From: DIGJ01 sp041821315
GTDB taxonomy: Bacteria > Bacillota > Clostridia > Lachnospirales > Lachnospiraceae
Direction of reading: 5' to 3'
DNA: 64,000 nt
NCBI GenBank assembly: GCA_041821315.1
Contig: JBGUEO010000004.1
Coordinates: forward strand, 118,126-182,125
Position 1 is the stretch's first letter. Every line of letters starts with the position of its first letter. The notes under the pieces were generated by a model that worked only from the letters and a program-made list of their open reading frames with translations, was not told the DNA's origin and ran no database searches. Both the position numbers and the translations under genes were made by a program. Below are positions 37,956 to 45,701 of this stretch, in pieces.

Positions 37956-38778
37956 AAAGAGAATTTCTATTAGCACAGCCATAGGAATTGTTATTACGTT
38001 ACTTCTTGCGATTTCTGTTTTAACGCCTATTTTGTGGCTGACTGTTTCGGCGTTTAAGACGGATGCAGGAGTAATAGCATATCCTCCTACCTTTTTCCCA
38101 ATCGAATGGACATTGAAGCAATTTAAATATGTTGAACAAAGTATTCCTGTGTTCACAATGTTATTAAACACGCTTATTTTTGCAGGTGGAGTAACTGTGT
38201 TAAGTGTTTTTTTTGATGCAATGGCTGGTTATGCGTTTGCCAGAATGAATTTTAAAGGTCGTAAATTATTGTTTTCTATTATATTATTAACGATGATGGT
38301 TCCATTTCAGATAATTATGACTCCCTTGTACATGGAACTGTACAAGTTTAAGTTGCTGGATACATATGCAGGTTTGATTCTTCCACGAGCAACAAGTGCC
38401 TTTGGCATTTATATGATGAGTTCTTTTTTTGTGGGATTACCCAAATCGTTAGAAGAATCAGGGCGAATGGATGGGATGGGAGAGTTCCGAATTTACTGGT
38501 CGCTTATGCTTCCATTGTGCAAACCAGCCCTGTTAAGTTTAGCAATATTTCATTTTATGAATAACTGGAATGATTTATTGTATCCGTTGATGCTGACAAG
38601 TTCTATTAATAAAAGGACATTATCAGCAGGGTTAGCAATATTGGTGGGAAATAAAGTTATAAAGTATGGACCTACTCTTGCAGCGACTGTCATATCATTG
38701 GTACCGCTATTATTACTGTATATTTTTTTCCAGAAATATTTTGTAGAAGGAATTGCAACGGGTGGAACAAAAGAATAA
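37948..38778 (+). CDS. ABC sugar transporter permease (MalG-like)
   Basis: A 276-residue partner permease with six helices. The EAA loop reads LEESGRMDGMGEFRIYWSLMLPL. MFHF-MNNWNDLLYPLML and the C-terminal QKYFVEGIATGGTKE are the usual MalG end. AGGAG just before ATG 37948 sets the start, overlapping the MalF-like gene. The GH51 gene begins 16 nt downstream. Confidence 0.95.
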   Translation: MLKKRISISTAIGIVITLLLAISVLTPILWLTVSAFKTDAGVIAYPPTFFPIEWTLKQFKYVEQSIPVFTMLLNTLIFAGGVTVLSVFFDAMAGYAFARMNFKGRKLLFSIILLTMMVPFQIIMTPLYMELYKFKLLDTYAGLILPRATSAFGIYMMSSFFVGLPKSLEESGRMDGMGEFRIYWSLMLPLCKPALLSLAIFHFMNNWNDLLYPLMLTSSINKRTLSAGLAILVGNKVIKYGPTLAATVISLVPLLLLYIFFQKYFVEGIATGGTKE

Positions 38779-38794
38779 GGGAGACGGAAATTAA

Positions 38795-40303
38795 ATGAAA
38801 CAAGCTAAAATTAGTATTAACAAAAAATTTAAAAAAGGCCAGATTGATAAAAGAATTTATGGGTCTTTTGTGGAGCATATGGGCAGAGTTGTATACTCAG
38901 GAATATATGAGCCGGATCATCCCAAGGCAGATGAAGATGGATTTCGCCAAGATGTGTTGGATATAGTAAAGAACATGGGTGTTACTTGTGTGCGCTATCC
39001 GGGAGGAAACTATATTTCGGCATATGATTGGAAAGACACGGTTGGACCGATTGAAGAAAGGCCAAGACGCTTGGAAATTGCATGGAGAGCAATTGAGACA
39101 AATGAGTTTGGAACCAATGAATTTATGAAATGGGCGAAAAAGGCAGATGTTGAACCAATCTTTGCATTAAACCTTGGGACAAAAGGAATAGATAATGCGA
39201 TTTCTTTTGTTGAATATTGTAATATAGAAGGTGGTACGCTATATAGCGATTTGAGAAAAAAGCATGGGAGTGAAAATCCACATGCAATTAAAACATGGTG
39301 CTTGGGAAATGAAATGGATGGAGACTGGCAGATTGGACATAAGACAGCGAAAGAGTACGGTAGGCTGGCACAGGAAACTGCAAAGGCAATAAGGCAGGTG
39401 GATAGTGAAATTCAACTGGTGTCTTGCGGTAGCTCAAAGTCAACGATGGAGTCATTTCCTGAGTGGGAAGCTACGACCCTTGAATGTACCTATGATTATG
39501 TTGATTATATTTCACTTCATCAATATTATGGTGGACAAGAAAAAGGAACTTCTGACTTTTTGGCGCAGTCGTTGGATATGGAGCAGTATATAAAGACGGT
39601 TCTTGGGACGTGTGAATATGTGAAAGCAAAAAAACATTCTTCCAAAGATTTATTTATCAGTTTTGATGAATGGGGCGTGTGGGCAATGTCTGATACAGAA
39701 GTTGCAGCACAAGTGGACAAAACACCATGGCGTATTGCACCAGAATTAAGTGAACAGATTTATTCGATGGAAGATACGTTGCTGTTTGCAAGTATGCTTA
39801 TGAACTTTCTAAAATATGCGGATAGAATTAAGATTGCCTGTCAGTCATTATTGACCAACATTAGTGCGGCTATTATGACAGAAAAAGGTGGAGAGGTATG
39901 GCTGCAACCGATTTACTTTCCATTTGCATATACTTCAAAATACGGGAGAGGTGTGGCTCTAAGCCAAAGTATGGAAATTCCTACTTATACCTGTGAAGAA
40001 TTTTCACAAGTACCATGTGTTGACTCTGTTATGGTATATAATCAGGATGAAAATGAAGTTGTGATATTCCAGGTAAATCGTACAGAAGAAACGATAAGTA
40101 TTTCGCTAGACTTGGAAAACTTCAATGTATTACAAGTGATTGAACATGTTGTTCTATCTTGTGATAATATAAAAGAGACTAATTTAAAAGAGCATGATAG
40201 AATAAAGCCAAAAACTGTAAATGATGTAGAGATAAACAAACAAAACGTCAGCTTTCCAATAGCAGCATATTCTTGGAATATGATTCGTGTGAAGGTGTCT
40301 TAA
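38795..40303 (+). CDS. GH51 alpha-L-arabinofuranosidase, cytosolic
   Basis: A 502-residue GH51 enzyme that removes terminal arabinofuranose from imported arabino-oligosaccharides. Catalytic acid/base Glu173 in CLGNEMDG and nucleophile Glu292 in SFDEWGVW are present, as are GSFVEHMGRVVYSGIYEP and VRYPGGNYISAYDWKDTVGP. No signal peptide, so it acts in the cytosol. It is co-transcribed with the importer and followed by a LacI-type regulator. Full length for the family. Confidence 0.96.
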   Translation: MKQAKISINKKFKKGQIDKRIYGSFVEHMGRVVYSGIYEPDHPKADEDGFRQDVLDIVKNMGVTCVRYPGGNYISAYDWKDTVGPIEERPRRLEIAWRAIETNEFGTNEFMKWAKKADVEPIFALNLGTKGIDNAISFVEYCNIEGGTLYSDLRKKHGSENPHAIKTWCLGNEMDGDWQIGHKTAKEYGRLAQETAKAIRQVDSEIQLVSCGSSKSTMESFPEWEATTLECTYDYVDYISLHQYYGGQEKGTSDFLAQSLDMEQYIKTVLGTCEYVKAKKHSSKDLFISFDEWGVWAMSDTEVAAQVDKTPWRIAPELSEQIYSMEDTLLFASMLMNFLKYADRIKIACQSLLTNISAAIMTEKGGEVWLQPIYFPFAYTSKYGRGVALSQSMEIPTYTCEEFSQVPCVDSVMVYNQDENEVVIFQVNRTEETISISLDLENFNVLQVIEHVVLSCDNIKETNLKEHDRIKPKTVNDVEINKQNVSFPIAAYSWNMIRVKVS

Positions 40304-40349
40304 TGATGGTACTGTATCATTGCAGAACTCTAAAAAGGAGGTAGTACAA

Positions 40350-41336
40350 ATGGGCATTACAACAAAACAATTAGCACAACTATGCGATGTGTCCAGAACA
40401 ACAATTCATAGGGCGTTGCATGATACAGGAAGAATCAATCCGGAAACCAAAGAAATGATTTTACATATGGCAAAGGAATATGACTATCAACCGGATTTAC
40501 TGGCAAGAGGACTTGTTAAAGGAAAGACTTACAACATTGGGGTTGTAGTATTAGGTGTTGATAATCGATATTTTTCACAAGTTTTAGATAGTATCTTGTA
40601 TGAAGCAAATAAAAAAGCATACTCCGTTAATATTAACCTTCATTGCAACAATAAAGAGATTGAAAAAGAGCAAATTTCACGTTTGGCCTCATACCGTGTG
40701 GATGGGATTATATTATCATCGGTTAATGAAGGAGATGCATATGTCAATTTTTTAAAAAGCCTTAATATACCAATTGTAACAATTGATAATAGAATCGCGC
40801 AGGGGATACCATTTGTTGGAATTGATAATGAAAAAATTACTGAAATGGCAACCGACGTAATTCTAGAGAAAGAATATGAAAGAATTATATTTGTTTGTCC
40901 ACCGCTTCAAAATAAAGAAGCAGAAAATATTTATGTACATAAAAAACGTACAAAAGGATTTTTAAGTACGGTAGAAAAACACAAAGAAATAGAATCTATT
41001 GTATTTGATAATTGGAATTATAAGCAGCAGGCACTTGAAGTATTAGAACGTTCAAACAAGAAGACAGCTTTTTTCTGCTCGGGTGATATGATAGCGTTGG
41101 ATCTGATTGAATATCTTAAGGATCATGATAAATTCATTGTAGAGGATTATGGAATTATGGGGTATGATAACATTGATTTTTTGCGTTATTTATCACCAAG
41201 ATTGTCTACGATAGACAATTGTGCGCAAGAGGTTGCGAAAGAGGCTGTTAGTATGCTGCTAGATCTGATGAATCAAAGTAAAACAGAGACGAATCGAATT
41301 ATAAAGTCTGAGCTAATAAAGGGAGAAACCATTTGA
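40350..41336 (+). CDS. LacI-family transcriptional regulator
   Basis: A 328-residue regulator with an N-terminal LacI helix-turn-helix (TTKQLAQLCDVSRTTIHRALHDTGRINPET) and a periplasmic-binding-like effector domain (SYRVDGIILSSVNEGDAYVNF; GIMGYDNIDFLRYLSPRLSTIDN). The ATG at 40350 follows AAGGAGG. Lying in the arabinan operon, it probably controls it in response to an arabino-oligosaccharide; a palindromic site upstream of the binding-protein gene (35673-35688) is a candidate operator. Confidence 0.93.
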   Translation: MGITTKQLAQLCDVSRTTIHRALHDTGRINPETKEMILHMAKEYDYQPDLLARGLVKGKTYNIGVVVLGVDNRYFSQVLDSILYEANKKAYSVNINLHCNNKEIEKEQISRLASYRVDGIILSSVNEGDAYVNFLKSLNIPIVTIDNRIAQGIPFVGIDNEKITEMATDVILEKEYERIIFVCPPLQNKEAENIYVHKKRTKGFLSTVEKHKEIESIVFDNWNYKQQALEVLERSNKKTAFFCSGDMIALDLIEYLKDHDKFIVEDYGIMGYDNIDFLRYLSPRLSTIDNCAQEVAKEAVSMLLDLMNQSKTETNRIIKSELIKGETI

Positions 41337-41470
41337 TTATATTGTCTTAGTAAAAGAAAAATAATATGAAAAGAGTGGACACGGATAAAAGAAGGAACAC
41401 GATAGACTAGATAGTATGAATGATTGGAGAGAAGTGAAAACTTTCCCCAATCTCTTAAAGGATGGATAAA

Positions 41471-42439
41471 ATGAATGGGTTGAATTATAAAAAAACAAGT
41501 TACAATGAACCTTTTATTGCACAACGAGCCGATCCGTATGTTTATAAACATACCAATGGAATATACTATTTTACTGCATCCGTACCAGAGTATGACAAAA
41601 TAGTATTGCGTAAGGCTACTACGCTTAGAGGACTTGCAAAAGCAGAAGAAATTACGATATGGAATAGACATAAAGATGGTATTATGAGCATACACATTTG
41701 GGCACCAGAAATACACTTTATTAAGGATGCATGGTATATTTATTATGCGGCAGGAAGTAAAGATGATATATGGGCAATTCGCCCATATGTTTTAGAATGC
41801 AAAGATGCAGATCCTATGAAAGGGAACTGGAAAGAACTAGGACCAATAAAGGGTGCGGATGCGTATACATTTCAGGATTTTTCATTGGATATGACCGTAT
41901 TTTCACATAAAAAAGAATGGTATTGTGTCTGGGCAGAAAAGGTAAGTGTTGGAAAGAAAATATCAAATCTTTATATAGCAAAAATGAAAGCACCCAACCA
42001 ATTGGAAAGTCAACAAGTCCTTTTATCATCTCCTGACTATGATTGGGAGCGGGTTGGATTTTGGGTAAATGAAGGTCCTGCATTTTTGGAACATGGAGAT
42101 AAGATCTATTTAACGTATTCAGCAAGTGAAACGGGTACCTGCTATTGTATAGGCATGCTGAGTGCCAACAAGGATACTGATTTGCTTGACCCAAAGGTCT
42201 GGAAAAAAGAAAGACAACCGGTAGTAAAGACGGATTGGGAAAAGGGATTAATAGGACCAGGTCATAATAGTTTTACAAAATCAGAAGATGAAGAAGATGA
42301 TATCATGATATATCATGCAAGGAATTATGATGAAATACAAGGCAATCCCTTATATGATCCCAATCGTCATACGTATTGTATGCATCTGCAATGGGATGAA
42401 AAGGGGAAGCCGATATTTGAATTTGAACAATCAATATGA
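41471..42439 (+). CDS. Cytosolic GH43 arabinofuranosidase/xylosidase
   Basis: A 322-residue single-domain GH43 enzyme without signal peptide. The general base Asp is in QRADPYVYKH near residue 21, the pKa-modulating region in IWAPEIHFIKDAWYIYYAAGS, and the acid Glu in WVNEGPAFLEHGD near residue 197. It probably releases arabinose from imported linear or branched arabino-oligosaccharides, complementing GH51. The ATG at 41471 is placed by the AAAGG site; ATG 41462 abuts it. The structured repeat begins 40 nt downstream. Confidence 0.88.
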   Translation: MNGLNYKKTSYNEPFIAQRADPYVYKHTNGIYYFTASVPEYDKIVLRKATTLRGLAKAEEITIWNRHKDGIMSIHIWAPEIHFIKDAWYIYYAAGSKDDIWAIRPYVLECKDADPMKGNWKELGPIKGADAYTFQDFSLDMTVFSHKKEWYCVWAEKVSVGKKISNLYIAKMKAPNQLESQQVLLSSPDYDWERVGFWVNEGPAFLEHGDKIYLTYSASETGTCYCIGMLSANKDTDLLDPKVWKKERQPVVKTDWEKGLIGPGHNSFTKSEDEEDDIMIYHARNYDEIQGNPLYDPNRHTYCMHLQWDEKGKPIFEFEQSI

Positions 42440-42483
42440 AAGACGGAGAACAGTTGCTCAAACTATAAATTCTGGCTTAACTG

Positions 42484-42835
42484 GTCAACGGACACAAAAA
42501 CAGGGGTAGATATTGTTGCTCTCTGACAGAAAAATAGGAAGCCGAGAACAATCAAGCGCATGAACACTACGAAGAACCTCAAGGCAACGACAATTCACTC
42601 GTGTGGGAGTAAATTGTCGTTAGAGTTTCTGCTTCGTATGCTCAAATGACTGTTCCCGACTTCCTATTTTTCTGTCAGAGTTGTACATAATTGAACTGTT
42701 TTTGCTAACGTTTGAAAAATTTTCGCTGTCTGTTTCAATCGTCAAGTACAGAATTTGTAGTTATCTTATGTCCTTAAAAAACGACTTACTCCCCCGATAA
42801 ATTCTGTATTTATGGTTAAATCAAACCGCAAAACG
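42484..42835 (+). repeat. Diverged single copy of the 353-bp repeat
   Basis: The stretch is alignable end to end with the array unit at 27.3 kb, from TCAACGGACACAAAAACAGGG to GTATTTATGG. Blocks such as CATGAACACTACG, AACCTCAAGGCAACGA, ACTCGTGTGGGAGTAAATT and TTTCAATCGTCAA are conserved while helix arms differ. The 3' third also carries TACAGAATTTGTAGTT as in copies 1 and 2. Confidence 0.85.
42495..42704 (+). ncRNA. Structured repeat core, copy 4
   Basis: 210 nt with the same fold. P1 CAAAAACAG (42495-42503) with CTGTTTTTG (42696-42704). 17-nt linker. P2 21 perfect bp (42521-42541 with 42660-42680), whose sequence differs from copy 1 at most positions. P3 AACGACAATT (42586-42595) with AATTGTCGTT (42612-42621), where an A-T pair of copy 1 is a C-G pair. 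ACGAAG/CTTCGT pairing is also possible. Confidence 0.65.
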
Positions 42836-42852
42836 TCTTAGAAACTCAGCAA

Positions 42853-43062
42853 AAAAGATGCTCCACTACCTTACGGTTGAATCAATAGAGGAACGACTTC
42901 TAGAAAATCATTTGAGCATATGTAGTAAAAACTCAATCTAAAATTGACTCCCCTAAGAGTCGATTTTAGATATATCTGAGGTTTTACGCAATGTTTATGC
43001 GCTTGATTTTCTAGCAGCCGTTCCTCTATTGATTCAAATACATAATATACAATACATCTTTT
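42853..43062 (-). ncRNA. Structured repeat core, copy 5 (inverted, diverged)
   Basis: The reverse complement aligns to copy 4: AATCAAGCGCAT, then AACCTCA, ACTC/GAGT cap, and ATGCTCAAATGA. P1 AAAAGATG/CATCTTTT (43055-43062 with 42853-42860), 17-nt linker, P2 34 bp with a few mismatches (43004-43037 with 42877-42910), central hairpin ATCTAAAAT-GACTC/GAGTC-ATTTTAGAT (42936-42971), 16-nt linker. Total length is again 210 nt. Helices are unrelated in sequence to copies 1-4 yet pair at the same places. Confidence 0.65.
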
Positions 43063-43124
43063 ATTGCGTTCTTTTTCAAGATTTCTTCACGTCTGTTGCT
43101 CTCCTAAATCAGAATTTATTTTAG

Positions 43125-43153
43125 TTGAATTCAAAAGAGCCGTATAGTATAAT
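43125..43153 (+). promoter_or_regulatory. Promoter of the chemoreceptor gene
   Basis: TTGAAT (43125-43130), 17 bp, TATAAT (43148-43153), about 25 nt before the riboswitch. Confidence 0.7.
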
Positions 43154-43179
43154 GTGATTTGTCTGAAAATCAGATGGTA

Positions 43180-43258
43180 TATGTTGGAAACGTGGAAGAA
43201 TCTCTGTAAACTGGGCACATAGGGGGATTTGGAGTTTATTGTGCAACCGGCCAGCAAG
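43180..43258 (+). promoter_or_regulatory. c-di-GMP-II riboswitch
   Basis: The conserved core is visible in order: TTGGAAACGTGGAAG, TGTAAACTGGGCAC, GGAGTTTATTGTGCAACCGGCC. This matches the c-di-GMP-II class as known from Clostridioides difficile. No terminator follows; instead CAAGCA (about 43254-43259) can pair with TGCTTG (43290-43295) abutting the GGAGG of the chemoreceptor gene, so translational control is likely. Confidence 0.85.
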
Positions 43259-43308
43259 CAAGGATTATGGTTACAAGAGACAAAAAACATGCTTGGAGGC
43301 AAATAGAT

Positions 43309-45093
43309 ATGAAAAAAATAAAATATAAGATACTGATAACATTTCTTGCCACATCTTCTTTCTTCATTCTTTTAATGGGAATTTATTCTTTGTTTAGTAT
43401 TCAAAAAATAGATGTACAAGAAAGCAACACAATAAAAACTATATTATATGATGAGTATGATAAAATGATTTGCAATGAAGTCAATACAGCTTGTCAAATT
43501 TTAAATTACTATTATTCTAAATATCAAGATGGGACACTCAGCGAGGTGGAAGCGAAGGCGCAAGCCAAAGAGGAAGTAAAAGCCTTACGCTATGGTGACG
43601 ATGGATATTTTTGGATTGATGATACCGATGGGATTTTGATTGCGCACCCAATTCAGCCAGAAGTTGAGGGAACCAATCGTATTGACCTTAAAGATCCAAA
43701 TGGAATTGAGTTAATAAAGGAAATAATTAGTGCGGCAAAAGAAAATAAGAATTCTGGATATACAGATTTTGAGTGGGAGAAACCACAAGATGTTGATACA
43801 GGAAATTCAAGCCCTAAACGGGCATTTTCTGAGCTTTTTAAACCATGGAACTGGATCGTTAGTACGGGGAATTATGTAGATGATATGGATGCAACCGTAG
43901 CTCAGAAAAGTCTAGAAATGAATCAAGAATTCAAAAAAAATAGCATTAGCATAATTTCTATCATTTTTTTGTCCTTAGTGGGAATTACGATAGTAGGTAT
44001 TATTCTTAGTAAACAGTTATCAAAGCCAATTATTCAGCTTGTAAAAGCGTTTGAAAAAGATGAGAATGGGCAGATTACAATACAGCAAAATAAAATTCAA
44101 TCAAAAAATGAAATAGGATTGTTGGCAAGTACGCTAAATGTAATGTCAACACAGATTCGAGAATTTATTGGTGGTGTTGTGAATCAATCTGAAAATGTAA
44201 CCGGATCTGCCGATTTGGTAAGAAATGATTTATCAATTTTAAATGATAGAATTGAAGAAATATCTGCTACTACAGAAGAAATTGCGGCAGGTATGCAAGA
44301 GACTACAGCGATTTCACAAAATATGAGTGAACGATCATCAAAGATATTGGAATCTTCTCAGGAAATGTCAACAAAGGCACAAATTGCTTCTGTATCAGTA
44401 GAGGAAATAAGTAAAAGAGCAGATTTGTTAAAATCGGATTTTGCAATTACTGTGGAAAACGGAAACTCAATGATAAGAACTGTACAAAAAAAATTAAATC
44501 AAGCAATGGAGGATGCTAAGGCAGTAGGTAAAGTAAGCGAATTGGCAGATGTTATTGTACAGATTACGGAACAAACAAATTTATTGGCTCTAAATGCTGC
44601 AATTGAGGCAGCAAGGGCAGGTGAAGCTGGAAAAGGGTTTGCGGTAGTTGCAGAAGAAATCAGACATCTTGCAGATGATTCAAAAAACACAGTAAATAAG
44701 ATTCAAGATGTTATAAAGTCAATTACTACTTCGGTGGATGCGTTGACTGAAAATGCAAATGCGTTAATTGATTTTATCAGTTCAAATGTAAAAAATGATT
44801 ATAATACCATGCTTTCGGCATCGGATGGATATAGTAAAGATGCGAAATATTTAGAACATACTATTTTGGATTTTAATAGCACGGCGCAAGCACTTCAAGT
44901 TGCGATGGAAGATATGACAAAAGCAATGACGGAAATTGCCTCGGCTACATATGAGGGAGCAGAAGGAGCGAGTGATATTGCACATAGTGTTGATTTGGTA
45001 ACGGAGCGTACGAGTAAATTGCTAGTCCAAGCGGATGAATCCAATCAATATTCGAAAAATCTTATGGATTTAGTAGCAAGATTTAAGTTGTAA
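43309..45093 (+). CDS. Methyl-accepting chemotaxis protein with single Cache domain
   Basis: A 594-residue receptor. Membrane helices at about 8-30 and 210-232 enclose an sCache_2-like sensor (RYGDDGYFWIDDTDGILIAHP, GTNRIDLKDPNGIELI, FKPWNWIVSTGNYVDDM), which in the family binds small organic acids. HAMP follows, then the signalling domain with the hairpin tip VVQITEQTNLLALNAAIEAARAGEAGKGFAVVAEEIRHLAD (named by NLLALNAAIEAARAGE). ATG 43309 has GGAGG 9 nt upstream. Its leader carries a c-di-GMP-II riboswitch, tying receptor level to the motility/biofilm second messenger. Confidence 0.95.
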   Translation: MKKIKYKILITFLATSSFFILLMGIYSLFSIQKIDVQESNTIKTILYDEYDKMICNEVNTACQILNYYYSKYQDGTLSEVEAKAQAKEEVKALRYGDDGYFWIDDTDGILIAHPIQPEVEGTNRIDLKDPNGIELIKEIISAAKENKNSGYTDFEWEKPQDVDTGNSSPKRAFSELFKPWNWIVSTGNYVDDMDATVAQKSLEMNQEFKKNSISIISIIFLSLVGITIVGIILSKQLSKPIIQLVKAFEKDENGQITIQQNKIQSKNEIGLLASTLNVMSTQIREFIGGVVNQSENVTGSADLVRNDLSILNDRIEEISATTEEIAAGMQETTAISQNMSERSSKILESSQEMSTKAQIASVSVEEISKRADLLKSDFAITVENGNSMIRTVQKKLNQAMEDAKAVGKVSELADVIVQITEQTNLLALNAAIEAARAGEAGKGFAVVAEEIRHLADDSKNTVNKIQDVIKSITTSVDALTENANALIDFISSNVKNDYNTMLSASDGYSKDAKYLEHTILDFNSTAQALQVAMEDMTKAMTEIASATYEGAEGASDIAHSVDLVTERTSKLLVQADESNQYSKNLMDLVARFKL

Positions 45094-45104
45094 TCAAGAT
45101 AAAA

Positions 45105-45149
45105 ATTGGTGAAAGGATGTCATAGAAGCCTTTCGCCAATTTTTTTTTG
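45105..45149 (+). terminator. Terminator after chemoreceptor gene
   Basis: 12-bp stem ATTGGTGAAAGG/CCTTTCGCCAAT (45105-45116 with 45129-45140) and eight T. Confidence 0.9.
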
Positions 45150-45150
45150 C

Positions 45151-45418
45151 TTGACAAAATAAGCAGTTCTGACATATTATCAATATATTATAGAAGTGTT
45201 GAAAAGGGATAGTATATCTTTTTATTCTATTGCAGAGAGGAAATCAAGGGTGCGAGATTTCTATAGAAAGAAGATGGAACCTGCCTTGGAGCTTCGAGAG
45301 AAATCTCGGCGTAAATCTGGCGTTAACAGATGAATAAGAGAATCGTATAATACGATTAATAAGGGTGGTACCGCCGAAGTCATTCGGTCCCTTGGGGATC
45401 AGAAGGGCTTTTTTTGCG
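45151..45418 (+). promoter_or_regulatory. Promoter and T-box leader of proS
   Basis: Promoter TTGACA (45151-45156), 18 bp, TATTAT (45175-45180). The T-box spans about 45230-45416: stem I with CGAGATTT/AAATCTCG (near 45253 and 45301), the T-box sequence AGGGTGGTACCGCC (45362-45375), which binds the uncharged tRNA acceptor end, and a terminator ending AGAAGGGCTTTTTTT. The specifier is presumed to be a proline codon from the downstream gene; I could not place it confidently. Confidence 0.9.
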
Positions 45419-45451
45419 TGAAAGCATTGAGACGATCAAATTTAAAAGAAA

Positions 45452-45651
45452 TTATAAAATTCTGCTTGCAGAAAATTTTATAAATTTTTTTAAATTTAGT
45501 GGGCGAAAGCCCGCGATGAGAGTGCGAAGCAATCGAATGTAATCGAAGCAATCGAATGCAAGACGAAGCAATCGAATGTAATCGAAGCAATCGAATGCAA
45601 TCGAATGCAAGACGAAGCAATCGAATGCAATCGAATACAAGACGATTGCAT
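45452..45651 (+). repeat. Spacer with second terminator-like hairpin and short direct repeats
   Basis: Between the T-box terminator and proS lie about 280 nt. First comes a hairpin TTATAAAATTCTGC/GCAGAAAATTTTATAA with T-run (45452-45490). Then a GCGAAAGC-type hairpin (GTGGGCGAAAGCCCGC, near 45499). Then from 45524 to about 45651 the motif GAAGCAATCGAATG(T/C)AA recurs five or more times, some copies truncated, interspersed with CAAGACGAAGC. It has the look of slipped-strand expansion. Confidence 0.8.
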
Positions 45652-45701
45652 CATCATGCAAAATCTCCCTTCACAAAGTAGCCAAGAAAAGGAGAATAAT
45701 T

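Noticed and set aside
45399..45661. Leucine/histidine-rich small frames on the minus strand near the T-box (73 and 69 aa)
   Set aside because: They are translations of the AATCGAATG-type simple repeat on the antisense strand and have no ribosome site.
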